NCBI RefSeq assembly: GCF_042651065.1
Contig: NZ_JBHSCH010000016.1
Span: 1 to 64,000 of the forward strand
Origin: Pseudoroseomonas aestuarii
GTDB lineage: Bacteria > Pseudomonadota > Alphaproteobacteria > Acetobacterales > Acetobacteraceae
DNA length: 64,000 nucleotides
Direction of reading: 5' to 3'
Shown here: piece by piece, positions 36,910-46,363 of the stretch
Numbering within the stretch: position 1 is the first letter of the stretch
Layout: each line of letters starts with the position of its first letter
Translations under genes and position numbers: made by a program
The notes under the pieces: generated by a model
What the model saw: the letters and a program-made list of their open reading frames with translations, nothing else
The model's database searches: none
Told to the model about the DNA's origin: nothing

Positions 36910-38672
36910 CGCGACGCTTCTCCTACGGCCCCTCGCCCGATGCCGGCGGGCAGACCGGCTTCCGCCTCTGGGCTCCCGGTCAGCCGGGGGTCACCCTGGA
37001 ACGCCGCGACGCCGAGCCGGTGCCGATGCAGGCCGCCGCCGATGGCTGGTGGGAATGCACCGTGCCGGCGCCGCCCGGCACCCGCTACCGCTATGCCCTG
37101 GGCAACGGCCCCACCGTGCCCGACCCCGCCTCGCACGCCCAGGATGGCGACGTGGATGGCTGGAGCGTGGTGGTGGACCATTTCGCCTATCGCTGGAAGC
37201 AGGGCGACTGGCGCACCCACCCCTGGCCGCAGAGCGTGGTCTATGAGCTGCACGCCGGGGCCATGGGGGGCTTCCGCGGCATCATGGCGCAGCTGCCGCG
37301 CCTGGCGGCGCTCGGCGTCAACACCATCGAGCTGATGCCGGTGAACGACTTCGCCGGCAGCCGCAACTGGGGCTATGACGGCGTGCTGCCCTATGCGCCG
37401 GACGAGACCTACGGCACGCCGGACGACCTCAAGGCGCTGGTCGATGCCGCGCATGGCCATGGCCTCGCGGTGATGCTGGACGTGGTCTACAACCATTTCG
37501 GCCCGTCGGGGAATTACTGGCACAGCATCGCGCCGGACTTCTTCCGCAAGGATGTCAGCACCCCCTGGGGCGACGCGATCGACTTCCGCGAGACGCCGGT
37601 GCGGGACTTCTTCATCGAGAACGCCATCTTCTGGCTGACCGAGTACCGCTTCGACGGGCTGCGGCTGGACGCGGTGCACGCCATCCCGGATGCCAGCTTC
37701 CTGCCCGAGCTGTCCCGCCGCGTGCGCGAGGCCGCCGGCAGCCGCCGCGTCTACCTGGTGCTGGAGAACGAGAACAACGACGCCACGCTGCTGGAGCACG
37801 ACTTCGACGCGCAGTGGAACGACGACGCGCACCACTGCCTGCACGTGCTGCTGACCGGCGAGACGGATGCCTACTACGCCGACTATGCCGACCGCCCGGC
37901 CGGGCACCTGGCCCGCTCGCTGGCGGAGGGCTTCGTCTACCAGGGCGAGGAATCGGCCAATCTCGGCCATGCGCGCGGCAAGCCGAGCGGCCACCTGCCG
38001 CCCTCGGCCTTCGTCAATGCGCTGCAGAACCACGACCAGGTGGGCAACCGTGCCTTCGGCGACCGCATCTACACCCTGGCCCCTGCCGATGCGGTGCGCG
38101 CCGCGCTGCTGCTGAAGCTGCTGGCGCCGCAGGTGCCGATGCTGTTCATGGGCGACGAGTTCTTCTCCGAGCGCCCCTTCCTGTTCTTCACCGGCTTCCC
38201 CTCGGAGGATCTGGCGAAGGCGGTGCGCGAGGGGCGCCGCAAGGAATTCGCCAAGTTCGCCGCCTTCGCCGACCCGGAGAAGCGCGAGCGCATCCCCGAC
38301 CCCAACGCCCCCGGCACCTTCGAGGCCAGCCGCCTCGACCTCTCGGAGCGCGAGAAGCCGGCCCAGGCGGAGGCGGAGCGCTTCGTCACCGACCTGCTGA
38401 AGCTGCGCGCCCGCCGCCTCGCCCCGTATCTGGCCGAGGCACGCTCGCTCGGCGCCGAGGCGCTGGGCACCCATGGCGTGCGGGCGCAGTGGAAGCTGGG
38501 GGATGGCTCGGTGCTGACCATCCTGGCGCAGTTCGGCGACACCGCCATCCCCGCCCAGCCCGGCCCCGGCACGCTGCTGGCGGAATCGCTGCCCGGCCTC
38601 GGCGCCGCGGTGGCCGAGAACGGCATCGGGCCCCGCGCCGCCATCGCCTGGCTGCAGGAGCCCGCGGCATGA
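36906..38672 (+). CDS. treZ: Malto-oligosyltrehalose trehalohydrolase
   Basis: 588 residues. It releases trehalose from maltooligosyl-trehalose made by TreY. N-terminal E-set domain (FRLWAPGQPGVTLE), then GH13_10: VYELHAGAMGGFRGI, NDFAGSRNWGYDGVLPYAP, Asp255 (RLDAVHAIPDASF), Glu287 (VLENENNDA) and Asp377 (QNHDQVGNRAFGDR). The ATG overlaps the glgX stop and its stop overlaps the malQ ATG. treZ and treY are separated here by malQ. Confidence 0.95.
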   Translation: MTRRFSYGPSPDAGGQTGFRLWAPGQPGVTLERRDAEPVPMQAAADGWWECTVPAPPGTRYRYALGNGPTVPDPASHAQDGDVDGWSVVVDHFAYRWKQGDWRTHPWPQSVVYELHAGAMGGFRGIMAQLPRLAALGVNTIELMPVNDFAGSRNWGYDGVLPYAPDETYGTPDDLKALVDAAHGHGLAVMLDVVYNHFGPSGNYWHSIAPDFFRKDVSTPWGDAIDFRETPVRDFFIENAIFWLTEYRFDGLRLDAVHAIPDASFLPELSRRVREAAGSRRVYLVLENENNDATLLEHDFDAQWNDDAHHCLHVLLTGETDAYYADYADRPAGHLARSLAEGFVYQGEESANLGHARGKPSGHLPPSAFVNALQNHDQVGNRAFGDRIYTLAPADAVRAALLLKLLAPQVPMLFMGDEFFSERPFLFFTGFPSEDLAKAVREGRRKEFAKFAAFADPEKRERIPDPNAPGTFEASRLDLSEREKPAQAEAERFVTDLLKLRARRLAPYLAEARSLGAEALGTHGVRAQWKLGDGSVLTILAQFGDTAIPAQPGPGTLLAESLPGLGAAVAENGIGPRAAIAWLQEPAA

Positions 38673-40711
38673 GCCAGGACCCTGCCCTGCGGCGCCTGGC
38701 CCGCGCCGTCGGGCTGATGATCGACTGGGAGGACGCCAACGGCCGCAGGCACCAGACCACGCCCGAGACGCTGCGCAGCGTGCTGGGCGCGCTGGGCCTG
38801 CCGGCCGATGGCGAGGGCGCGCTGCGCGACAGCGCCGCCCGGTTCCGCGCCGCGCACCGCGCCCTGCCGCCGCTGCGAACGGCCGAGCCCGGCATCGACA
38901 TCCGCCTGCCGCTGCCGCCCGGACGCTACAGCCTGACCGCCGAGGATGGCACCCAGGTGGAAGGCATGGCCGAGGCCGCGCCGGGCGGCGCGCGCCTCGC
39001 CGCCCCCGCCCTGCCCGGCTACTACACGCTGGAACTCTCCGGCCAGGCCCTGACCCTGGCCGTGGCGCCCGCGCATGGCCACCGCATCGAGGATGCCTGC
39101 GAGGGCCAGGCCGCCTGGGGACTGGCGGTGCAACTCTACTCGCTGAAGCGCAGCGGCGATGGCGGCGTCGGCGACTACGCCGCGCTGTGCACCTTCGCCG
39201 CCGCGGCGGCGGCGCAGGGGGCCGATGCCGTCGCGATCTCGCCCGTGCACGCGCAGTTCAGCGCCGACCCCAGCCGCAGCAGCCCCTATGCGCCCTCCAG
39301 CCGCCTCTGGCTCGATGTGCGCCACGCCGATGGCGAGGACCTGCTGCCCGGCCTGCCGCCCTTCGGCGCGGAGCTGGCCGCCGATTGGGCGCGGCTGGAA
39401 GCGCTGCCGATGGTGGAGTGGCCCGCCGTGGCCGCCGCCCGGCTGGCCCGGCTGCGGCAGATCCACCGCGCCTTCCGCGAGGCGCCACCCGGCGAGGCGC
39501 ATGCGGCCTTTGCGCGCTTCCTGGCCGAGGGCGGCACCTCGCTCACGCGCCATGCCCGGTTCGAGGCGCTGCACGCCGCGCAGCTCGCCGCCGGCCCGGC
39601 GCGCTGGCACTGGCGCGACTGGCCCGCCGCCCTGCGCGACCCCGAGAGCCCGGAGGTGGCCGCCTTCGCCGAGGCGCAGGCCGAGGAGGTGGCGTTCCAT
39701 GCCTTCGCGCAGTTCCTGGCCGACCGTGGCCTCTCGGCGGCGCAGCGCGCGGCGCGGGAGGGCGGCGCGCGCATCGGCCTGATCGCCGACCTCGCCATCG
39801 GCGTCGATGGCGGCGGCGCCGATGCCTGGGCGCGGCAGACCGAGTTCCTCTCCGGCGTCGAGATCGGCGCCCCGCCCGACATCTTCAACGCGAAGGGCCA
39901 GAGCTGGGGCATCACCACCTATTCGCCGCACGGGCTGACCGCCAACGGCTTCGCCGCCTTCCGCGAGATGCTGGGCGCCGCCTTCCGCAACGCGGGCGGC
40001 GTGCGGCTGGACCATGTGCTGGGGCTGCGCCGGCTCTGGCTGGTGCCGCAGGGCGAGGGTCCCGCCGCCGGCTGCTACCTGCGCTACCCGCTGGAAGACA
40101 TGCTGCGGCTGGTGGCGCTGGAATCGCACCGCCACAAGGCCATCGCCATCGGCGAGGACCTCGGCACCGTGCCGGAGGGCTTCCGGCCGAAGCTGCAGAA
40201 TGCCGGCCTCGCCGGCATGCGGGTAATGTGGTTCGAGCAGAGCGGCAAGTCCTTCAAGGACCCGGCGCGCTGGACGCGCGAGGCCGTCTCCATGACCTCC
40301 ACCCACGACCTGCCCACCGTCGCCGGCTGGTGGGAAGGGCGCGACCTGCTCTGGCGCGAGACGCTCGGCACCACGCTGGAAGGCCAGGCCGAGACGCGTG
40401 CGGCGGAACGGCCGAAGCTGTGGGAGGCCTTTCGCAAGGCCGGCGTGGCCGAGGGGCCGGTGCCCGGCCCGGAGGCGGGGGCGCGGGTGGCCGATGCCGC
40501 CGCCGCCTATATCGGCCGCGCCCGCTGCGCCCTGGCCCTGCTGCCGCTGGAGGACGCCGTGGCGGCGGTGGAGCAGCCGAACATGCCCGGCACCATTGAC
40601 GAGCACCCCAACTGGCGCCGCCGGCTGCACCCACCGGTGGAGCGCCTGTTCCACGACCCCGCGATCGAACAGCGCCTGCGGGGCCTCGCCCGGGCGCGGA
40701 GAGCCCCATGA
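38669..40711 (+). CDS. malQ: 4-alpha-glucanotransferase (amylomaltase)
   Basis: 680 residues, GH77 of the longer form with an extra N-terminal beta region (residues 1 to about 140). It moves alpha-1,4-glucan segments between chains, lengthening short maltodextrins left by debranching so that TreY can use them. Catalytic residues: Asp448 (VRLDHVLGL), Glu496 (IGEDLGTVPEGF) and Asp547 (TSTHDLPT). GH77 blocks YSPHGLTANGFAAFREML and NMPGTIDEHPNWRRRL are present. ATGA overlaps with treZ before and treY after. Confidence 0.94.
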   Translation: MSQDPALRRLARAVGLMIDWEDANGRRHQTTPETLRSVLGALGLPADGEGALRDSAARFRAAHRALPPLRTAEPGIDIRLPLPPGRYSLTAEDGTQVEGMAEAAPGGARLAAPALPGYYTLELSGQALTLAVAPAHGHRIEDACEGQAAWGLAVQLYSLKRSGDGGVGDYAALCTFAAAAAAQGADAVAISPVHAQFSADPSRSSPYAPSSRLWLDVRHADGEDLLPGLPPFGAELAADWARLEALPMVEWPAVAAARLARLRQIHRAFREAPPGEAHAAFARFLAEGGTSLTRHARFEALHAAQLAAGPARWHWRDWPAALRDPESPEVAAFAEAQAEEVAFHAFAQFLADRGLSAAQRAAREGGARIGLIADLAIGVDGGGADAWARQTEFLSGVEIGAPPDIFNAKGQSWGITTYSPHGLTANGFAAFREMLGAAFRNAGGVRLDHVLGLRRLWLVPQGEGPAAGCYLRYPLEDMLRLVALESHRHKAIAIGEDLGTVPEGFRPKLQNAGLAGMRVMWFEQSGKSFKDPARWTREAVSMTSTHDLPTVAGWWEGRDLLWRETLGTTLEGQAETRAAERPKLWEAFRKAGVAEGPVPGPEAGARVADAAAAYIGRARCALALLPLEDAVAAVEQPNMPGTIDEHPNWRRRLHPPVERLFHDPAIEQRLRGLARARRAP

Positions 40712-43380
40712 GCGACCACGCGCAGCCCCACCCGGCCGCCACCACCCACCCCCGCGCCACCTACCGCATCCAGTTCCACGCCGGCTTCACGCTGGATGAC
40801 GCGGTGGCCATCGTCCCCTACCTGGCGCGGCTGGGGGTGAGCCACCTCTACGCCTCGCCGCTGCTGCCGGCCGCGCCCGGCTCCACCCATGGCTACGACA
40901 TCACGGCGCATGACGCGATCAACCCCGCCCTGGGCGGCGAGCCGGCGCTGCGCCGCCTGGTGGCCGCGCTGCGCGCCGAGGGGATGGGGCTGCTGCTCGA
41001 CATCGTGCCCAACCACATGGGGGTGGACGGCCCGCACAATGCCTGGTGGCAGGACGTGCTGGCCCGCGGGATGGAGAGCGCCTACGCCCGCTTCTTCGAC
41101 ATCGACTGGAACTCGGACGACCCGACGCTGAAGGGCCGCATGCTGGCCCCCTTCCTCGGCCGCCCCTATGGCGAGGCGCTGGCGGAAGGCGAGCTGCGCC
41201 TGGTGAAGGAAGGCCCCACCGGCCTCGCGGTCGCCTATTTCGACAACCGCTTCCCCATCGCCCCGCGCGACGCCGAGAGCATCCTGGAGGACCGGGACGG
41301 CCTGGCGGAGCACGACACGAAGAGCCTGACCGGCGCCGCCCGCCTGCACGCGCTGCTGGAGCGGCAGAACTACCGCCTCGCCTGGTGGCGCACCGCGACG
41401 GACGAGATCAACTGGCGCCGCTTCTTCGACGTCACCGGTCTCGCCGGCTTGCGCGCCGAGGAGCCGGAGGTGTTCGACGCCACGCATGAGCTGATCCTGC
41501 GCCTCTACGCCGAGGGGCTGATCGACGGCGTGCGCATCGACCATGTCGACGGCCTGGCCGACCCTGGCGGCTATTGCCGCAAGCTGCGCCGCCGCATGGA
41601 GAGCGCCGGGCACCGCCGCCCGGCCGGAGCGCCGTCCGGCCCGCCCTACATCCTGATCGAGAAGATCCTCGCCCCCGGCGAGCGGCTGGAGACCCGCTGG
41701 CAGACCGACGGCACCACCGGCTACGACTTCATGGACCAGGTCTCCGCCGTGCTGCACGATACGGCCGGCGAGGCGCCGCTCTCCGCCCTCTGGCGCGAGG
41801 CCAGCGGCAGTGAGGCCGATTTCCACGCCGAGGAGTTCCAGGCGCGCAAGCAGATCCTGCGTGACAGCCTGGCCGCCGAGCTGGATGGCTGCGCCCGCGC
41901 CCTGCACCACCTGGCGCGCGGCCATCTGCGCTCGCGCGATTTCTCCTTCAACGCCATCCGCCGGGTGCTGGCGCAGCTCCTGGTCCACTTCCCCGTCTAC
42001 CGTGTCTATGTGCGCAACGGCACGCCGACGGCGCAGGATGCGGCGGTGCTGCGCCAGGCGGCCGAGGCCGCCCGCGCCAGCCTCAAGCCCACCGACCACG
42101 CGGCGCTCAGCCACCTGCTCTACTGGCTGGCCGAGGAGCCGGTGCGCGAGCGGCCGCCGGGCGAGAGCCGCCGCGCCCTGCTGGTGGCGCGCACGCGCTT
42201 CCAGCAGCTCTCCTCCCCCACCGCCGCCAAGTCGGTGGAGGACACGGCCTTCTACCGCTACGGCAGGCTGCTCTCGCGCAACGAGGTGGGCTCCAACCCC
42301 GGCCACTTCGCCATGCCGCCGGAGACCTTCCACGCCCTGATGGCGGCGCGCGCCACGGAGTGGCCGCATGCGCTGCTCGCCACCGCCACGCACGACCACA
42401 AGCGGGGCGAGGATGTGCGGATGCGCCTCGCCGTGCTGTCCGAGATCCCCGACGACTGGGCGGCGGCGCTGCGCGGCTTCCTGGCCGAGAGCCGGGAGCT
42501 GGTGCAGGACCTGCCGGACGGCCCGGCGCCCACGCCCGGCGACGCGGTGATGCTGCTGCAGATGGTCGTCGCCTCCTGGCCGCTGGGCCTGCCGGTGACG
42601 GACCGCGCCGGCATCGGGGCCTGGGTGGAGCGGCTTTCCGGCTGGCTGCAGAAGGCGATGCGCGAGGCCAAGCGCCGCTCCGGCTGGGCCATGCCGGACG
42701 AGGCCTACGAGCAGGCCACCGCCGGCTTCCTGCGCGGCGTGCTGGACGTGGCGGCCCACCCCGCCCTGGCCACGGGGCTGCAGGGCTTCGCCGCGCGCAT
42801 CGCCCTGCCGGGGGCGCTGAAGAGCCTGGCGCAGACGACGCTGCGCCTGACCTGCCCCGGCGTGCCGGATGTCTATCAGGGCACCGAGTTCTGGGACGAA
42901 TCCCTGGTGGACCCGGACAACCGGCGCCCGGTGGACTACGCCGCCCGCCGCGCCGCGCTGGCGCGGAATGCGGAGCCGGCTGGCCTGCTGGCCGACTGGG
43001 CCTCGGGCACGGTGAAGCAGGCGTTGATCCACCGCCTCCTGCTGGCCCGCGCCGAGGCGCCGGCGCTGTTCACCGCCGGGCACTACACCCCGCTGCCCCT
43101 GGAAGGGGCGCAGGCGGGGGCGATGCTGGCCTTCCTGCGCCAGGAGGCGGGCGAGGCCCTGCTGGTGGCGGTGCCGCGCCTCTCCGTGCCGCTGCTGGGC
43201 CGCGGGGAGACCCTTTCCGTGCCCGACACCGTCTGGGGCGACACGCGGCTGGTGCTGCCCCCGGCGCTCTCCGGCCGCTCCTGGCGCTGCCTGCTGACGG
43301 GCGCCTCCGTGCCCGCCGGGGATGCGCTGCCGCTCGCCGGCCATCCGCTGCCGCTGCGGGTGCTGCGCGCCGCGGGCTGA
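40708..43380 (+). CDS. treY: Malto-oligosyltrehalose synthase
   Basis: 890 residues, GH13_26. It isomerises the reducing-end alpha-1,4 bond of a maltodextrin to the alpha,alpha-1,1 bond of trehalose. Start block RATYRIQFHAGFTLDDAV, then LGVSHLYASPLL and SxHGYDITAHDAINP, Asp278 (VRIDHVDGLADP), Glu318 (ILIEKILAPGE), TGYDFM, THDHKRGEDVRMRL, and the C-terminal PGVPDVYQGTEFWDESLVDPDNRRPVDY (cited in parts: PDVYQGTEFWD, LVDPDNRRPVDY). Last gene of the operon; together with TreZ it closes a glucan-to-trehalose route. Confidence 0.95.
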   Translation: MSDHAQPHPAATTHPRATYRIQFHAGFTLDDAVAIVPYLARLGVSHLYASPLLPAAPGSTHGYDITAHDAINPALGGEPALRRLVAALRAEGMGLLLDIVPNHMGVDGPHNAWWQDVLARGMESAYARFFDIDWNSDDPTLKGRMLAPFLGRPYGEALAEGELRLVKEGPTGLAVAYFDNRFPIAPRDAESILEDRDGLAEHDTKSLTGAARLHALLERQNYRLAWWRTATDEINWRRFFDVTGLAGLRAEEPEVFDATHELILRLYAEGLIDGVRIDHVDGLADPGGYCRKLRRRMESAGHRRPAGAPSGPPYILIEKILAPGERLETRWQTDGTTGYDFMDQVSAVLHDTAGEAPLSALWREASGSEADFHAEEFQARKQILRDSLAAELDGCARALHHLARGHLRSRDFSFNAIRRVLAQLLVHFPVYRVYVRNGTPTAQDAAVLRQAAEAARASLKPTDHAALSHLLYWLAEEPVRERPPGESRRALLVARTRFQQLSSPTAAKSVEDTAFYRYGRLLSRNEVGSNPGHFAMPPETFHALMAARATEWPHALLATATHDHKRGEDVRMRLAVLSEIPDDWAAALRGFLAESRELVQDLPDGPAPTPGDAVMLLQMVVASWPLGLPVTDRAGIGAWVERLSGWLQKAMREAKRRSGWAMPDEAYEQATAGFLRGVLDVAAHPALATGLQGFAARIALPGALKSLAQTTLRLTCPGVPDVYQGTEFWDESLVDPDNRRPVDYAARRAALARNAEPAGLLADWASGTVKQALIHRLLLARAEAPALFTAGHYTPLPLEGAQAGAMLAFLRQEAGEALLVAVPRLSVPLLGRGETLSVPDTVWGDTRLVLPPALSGRSWRCLLTGASVPAGDALPLAGHPLPLRVLRAAG

Positions 43381-43455
43381 GCCTGGAAGCCGGGGCGCCA
43401 CCGCCCCGGCTTCCCCATTCCGCGCCGGGAGGCAGGTCGCGGCCTCCGGATTTTC

Positions 43456-43472
43456 TTGCGAACCCTTCGCAA
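43456..43472 (+). promoter_or_regulatory. Perfect 7-3-7 palindrome, possible Fur-type operator
   Basis: TTGCGAA-CCC-TTCGCAA, 44 bases before the ATG of an iron-binding protein gene. Length and half-site resemble Fur-family boxes described in alphaproteobacteria. The central CCC is unlike the usual AT-rich centre, so the regulator is uncertain. I see nothing else in the 135-base gap after treY. Confidence 0.45.
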
Positions 43473-43515
43473 TTCAAATAGGCATCGCGGCAACACGGAA
43501 CCACGAGGAACCGCC

Positions 43516-44550
43516 ATGCTCCGCCGGAAGATTCTCGCTGCCCTGTCGGTGCTCGCCCTTGCCGCCCCCGCGGCGGTGCGGGCGCAGAACGCGGGGGAGA
43601 TCAATCTCTACTCCGCCCGCCACTACGACACCGACCGCGCCCTCTACGACGCCTTCACCCAGGAGACCGGCATCCGCGTCCGGCTGATCGAGGGCCAGGC
43701 GGACCAGCTGATCGAGCGCATCCGCAACGAGGGCGCCAACAGCCCGGCCGATGTGTTCCTCACCGTCGATGCCGCCCGCCTCGCCCGCGCCGCCCAGGCC
43801 GGCATCCTGGCGCCGCACGGCTCCGCGGTGATCAACGAGCGGGTGCCCGCCGGGCTGCGCGACCCGCAGGGCCTCTGGTTCGCCTTCAGCCAGCGCGCCC
43901 GCCTGATCATGTACGACCGCGAGAAGGGCCGCCCCGAGGGGCTCAACCGCTACGAGGATCTGGCCGACCCGCGCTTCAAGGGCATGCTCTGCACGCGCAG
44001 CGGCGCGCATCCCTACAACACCAGCCTCGGCGCCTCGGTCCTGATGGCCGACGGGCCGCAGAAGACGGAGGAATGGGCGCGCGGCGTGGTGGCCAACCTT
44101 GCCCGCCCCCCGCAGGGCGGCGACCGCGACCAGTTCCGCGCCATCCCCTCCGGCCAGTGCGGCATCGCCATCGCCAACAGCTACTATCTCGGCCAGTACG
44201 GCCGCTCCGACAAGCCGGAGGACCAGGCGCTGTTCAAGCGCATCGGCGTCATCTTCCCCAACCAGGGGGAGGGCGACCGCGGCACGCATGTGAACATCTC
44301 GGGCGGCGGGCTGGTGAAGTCGGCGCCGAACCGCGCCAATGCCATCCGCTTCCTGGAGTTCATGACGACGCACAAGGCGCAGGAAGCCTTCGCCCTCGGC
44401 AACATGGAATATCCAGTGGTGGCCGATACGCCGCTGCACCCGGCTCTGGCCGCCATGGGCAAGTTCCGCGCCGAGCCGGTGAACGCGGCCGGCAATCTCG
44501 ACAAGACGCCCGAAGCCCTGCAGATCATGCAGCGCGCCGGCTGGAACTGA
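43516..44550 (+). CDS. futA: Fe(III) ABC transporter substrate-binding protein (FutA/AfuA-like)
   Basis: 344 residues. Sec signal peptide of about 23 residues (cleaved after AVRA). The mature chain begins INLYSARHYDTDRALYDAF, like cyanobacterial FutA, and has adjacent tyrosines Tyr223-Tyr224 (ANSYYLGQYG) that coordinate ferric iron in this family. It binds Fe(III) in the periplasm for an FbpB/FbpC-type permease and ATPase, neither of which is nearby. The ATG at 43516 has GAGGAA upstream. A palindrome resembling a Fur box lies just upstream and a strong terminator downstream, so it is a single-gene unit. Confidence 0.87.
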   Translation: MLRRKILAALSVLALAAPAAVRAQNAGEINLYSARHYDTDRALYDAFTQETGIRVRLIEGQADQLIERIRNEGANSPADVFLTVDAARLARAAQAGILAPHGSAVINERVPAGLRDPQGLWFAFSQRARLIMYDREKGRPEGLNRYEDLADPRFKGMLCTRSGAHPYNTSLGASVLMADGPQKTEEWARGVVANLARPPQGGDRDQFRAIPSGQCGIAIANSYYLGQYGRSDKPEDQALFKRIGVIFPNQGEGDRGTHVNISGGGLVKSAPNRANAIRFLEFMTTHKAQEAFALGNMEYPVVADTPLHPALAAMGKFRAEPVNAAGNLDKTPEALQIMQRAGWN

Positions 44551-44614
44551 GGGAAAAGTAACGCGGCCGGGCGAGGGATCTCCCCCCTCCCCTTCCTGTT
44601 CCGCTCGATGAACA

Positions 44615-44643
44615 GGGCGCTCCTTCGGGGGCGCCCTTTTCTT
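44615..44643 (+). terminator. Rho-independent terminator with TTCG tetraloop
   Basis: Stem GGGCGCTCC (44615-44623), loop TTCG, stem GGGGCGCCC (44628-44636), then TTTTCTT. Nine base pairs closed by C(UUCG)G: a textbook intrinsic terminator, 65 bases after the iron-binding protein stop. Confidence 0.9.
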
Positions 44644-44791
44644 ATGGCCAAGCCCAAGGTTGACGGGGCGGGCCTGATCTGTTCCCACCCTGTCGCGCAT
44701 TCTCCTTGCCAGCGTTCAGGGTCGTCATGTCCGCTTCGCCGCTTCCCCTGTTTTTTTCTCCCCTTCCGCGCTCCCGGCCCGGAGACGCGGC

Positions 44792-45046
44792 ATGACCGGC
44801 GGCACGCCCTCCAGGCCCGCGCCCCGGCGGCGCTCCCCCAAGAGCCAGGAGACGGCCGCCGCCAAGGCGCCCCGCCGCCCGAAGGCCGCCACGCCCAAGG
44901 GCGGCACCCACCGCAAGCCCAGCCAGCGCCCCGCCCCGCCCGCCGCCCCCAACCCGCTGTGGCGCGAGGTGGCGGATTACGTGGCGGGGGTCGCCATGCT
45001 GGGGGCCGCCGCCTGGGGGCTGATGGCCTTCCTCGACGTGCTCTGA
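44792..45046 (+). CDS. Small basic membrane-anchored protein
   Basis: 84 residues. Residues 1-55 are Pro, Arg, Lys and Ala rich (basic, disordered); residues 60-82 form one membrane helix (VAGVAMLGAAAWGLMAFLDV). No family recognised. No strong ribosome site is visible (GGAGACGC), and no partner gene is evident; the SDR gene starts 90 bases later. It could bind nucleic acid or acidic polymer at the membrane, but that is speculation. Confidence 0.45.
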   Translation: MTGGTPSRPAPRRRSPKSQETAAAKAPRRPKAATPKGGTHRKPSQRPAPPAAPNPLWREVADYVAGVAMLGAAAWGLMAFLDVL

Positions 45047-45136
45047 GGCGCCCCCCTCTGAGGCGCCGGCCCGCCCGCTGGCGCAACCGGCCGCGCTGCG
45101 GCAGGCTGCGGGACGACAACGGGAGAAAAGAGCATC

Positions 45137-45928
45137 ATGGAGATCAGTCTGCGGGGCCGCGCGGCGGTCATCACCGGCGGCAGCAAGGGGCTGGGCCTCG
45201 CCATGGCCCGGCGCTTCGCCGCCTCGGGCGCCGATGTCGCCATCCTGGCGCGCGGGCAGGCGGCGCTGGAGGCCGCGGCGGAGGAGATCCGCGCCGCCGC
45301 CCGGGAAGCGGGAACACAAGGGCGGGTGGCGACGGTCGCCTGCGACGTCGCCACCGCCGGGGGCATCCAGGCCGGGCATGACGGCGCCATGGCGGCGCTG
45401 GGGCGGATCGACATCGTGGTGAACAATGCGGGCATCTCCCGCACCGGCGCCTTCGAGACCGTGACGGATGCCATCTGGCAGGAGGATCTCGACCTCAAGC
45501 TGTTCGCCGCCATCCGGCTGACGCGCCTGGTGTGGCCGCAGCTGCGCGAGCGCGGCTGGGGCCGCGTCATCAACGTGCTGAACACCGGCGCCAAGGCACC
45601 CCGCGCCGGCAGCGCGCCCACCGCCGTCAGCCGCGCCGCCGGGCTGGCGCTGACCAAGATCCTGGCCGGTGAGGGCGCGCCGCACGGCATCCTGGTCAAC
45701 GCGCTGCTGGTGGGGCTGATCGAGAGCGACCAGTGGCGCCGCCGCGCCGAAGCCGCCGGCCAGCCGCTGGAGGCGCTGCTGGCCGAGATGGGGCGCGGCG
45801 TGCCGCTCGGCCGCGTCGGCCGGGCCGAGGAATTCGCCCAGACCGCCTGCTTCCTCGCCTCCGACGCCGCCTCCTACATCACCGGCACGGCGATCAACGT
45901 CGATGGCGGCAGCTGCCCCATCACCTGA
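45137..45928 (+). CDS. SDR family protein with altered catalytic residues
   Basis: 263 residues. The nucleotide-binding motif TGGSKGLG (13-20) and VVNNAG (94-99) are intact, and the C-terminus has ITGTAINVDGGS. At the active site the usual YxxxK reads T162-A-V-S-R166, and the catalytic Ser position reads N149/T150. Tyr and Lys are therefore both replaced, so ordinary dehydrogenase chemistry is doubtful; it may bind NAD(P) only or use another mechanism. GGGAGAAAAGAG precedes the ATG. Isolated gene with no obvious operon partner. Confidence 0.85.
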   Translation: MEISLRGRAAVITGGSKGLGLAMARRFAASGADVAILARGQAALEAAAEEIRAAAREAGTQGRVATVACDVATAGGIQAGHDGAMAALGRIDIVVNNAGISRTGAFETVTDAIWQEDLDLKLFAAIRLTRLVWPQLRERGWGRVINVLNTGAKAPRAGSAPTAVSRAAGLALTKILAGEGAPHGILVNALLVGLIESDQWRRRAEAAGQPLEALLAEMGRGVPLGRVGRAEEFAQTACFLASDAASYITGTAINVDGGSCPIT

Positions 45929-46363
45929 TACCTGCGGCGCGCGAATCGGCCAGGCTAGATCTGGCGATCTGCCGCCTCCTTCCACAACCACAGCAGACAA
46001 AGAAGAATCGCCTGAAACCGCGCGTTGTTATTGCAACGCAAAACAAAAGTGGTTCTCGTGCAAATCTCGGCGATGAACGGGGGAGTATTCTCCCTCCTCC
46101 GGCGCCCTCTTGGTGCGCGGCCGCGCAACGGCGGAAGCGCCTGAACCGCCCGCAGGCGTTGCGCCGCAAGGGCCGCTGGGGTTCCCTCCCGGCCACGCAC
46201 CGCCCTTGCCGCTCGCCCGGCAACCACCGCCCGCCGCCCAAGCTTGCGCTTTCGCCGTCGTTGACCCGGGCGGCCGATCCTGCGGAGAAGCGCGCAGAGG
46301 CGGAGGCGAGCCGGCTGCGTGGACGCCGCCCCTGCCCCGCACGGCAAGAGTGAGGAGCGACGC
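45929..46363 (+). other. Long intergenic region upstream of the repeat protein
   Basis: 435 bases without a convincing gene. The first part (about 45975-46090) is clearly richer in A/T than the surroundings and contains an inverted repeat GCGTTG-N6-CAACGC at 46022-46039, so a promoter or regulator site for the repeat-protein gene may be here. The rest is GC-rich and unremarkable. No EcfG-type boxes fit. Confidence 0.5.

Noticed and set aside
40507..43401. 964-residue minus-strand frame opposite treY
   Set aside because: Shadow of treY, whose catalytic motifs are all in place on the plus strand.
46022..46039. Inverted repeat GCGTTG-N6-CAACGC as an operator of the repeat-protein gene
   Set aside because: Six-base arms more than 300 bases from the start codon; not enough to call a site, so it is only noted in the intergenic entry.
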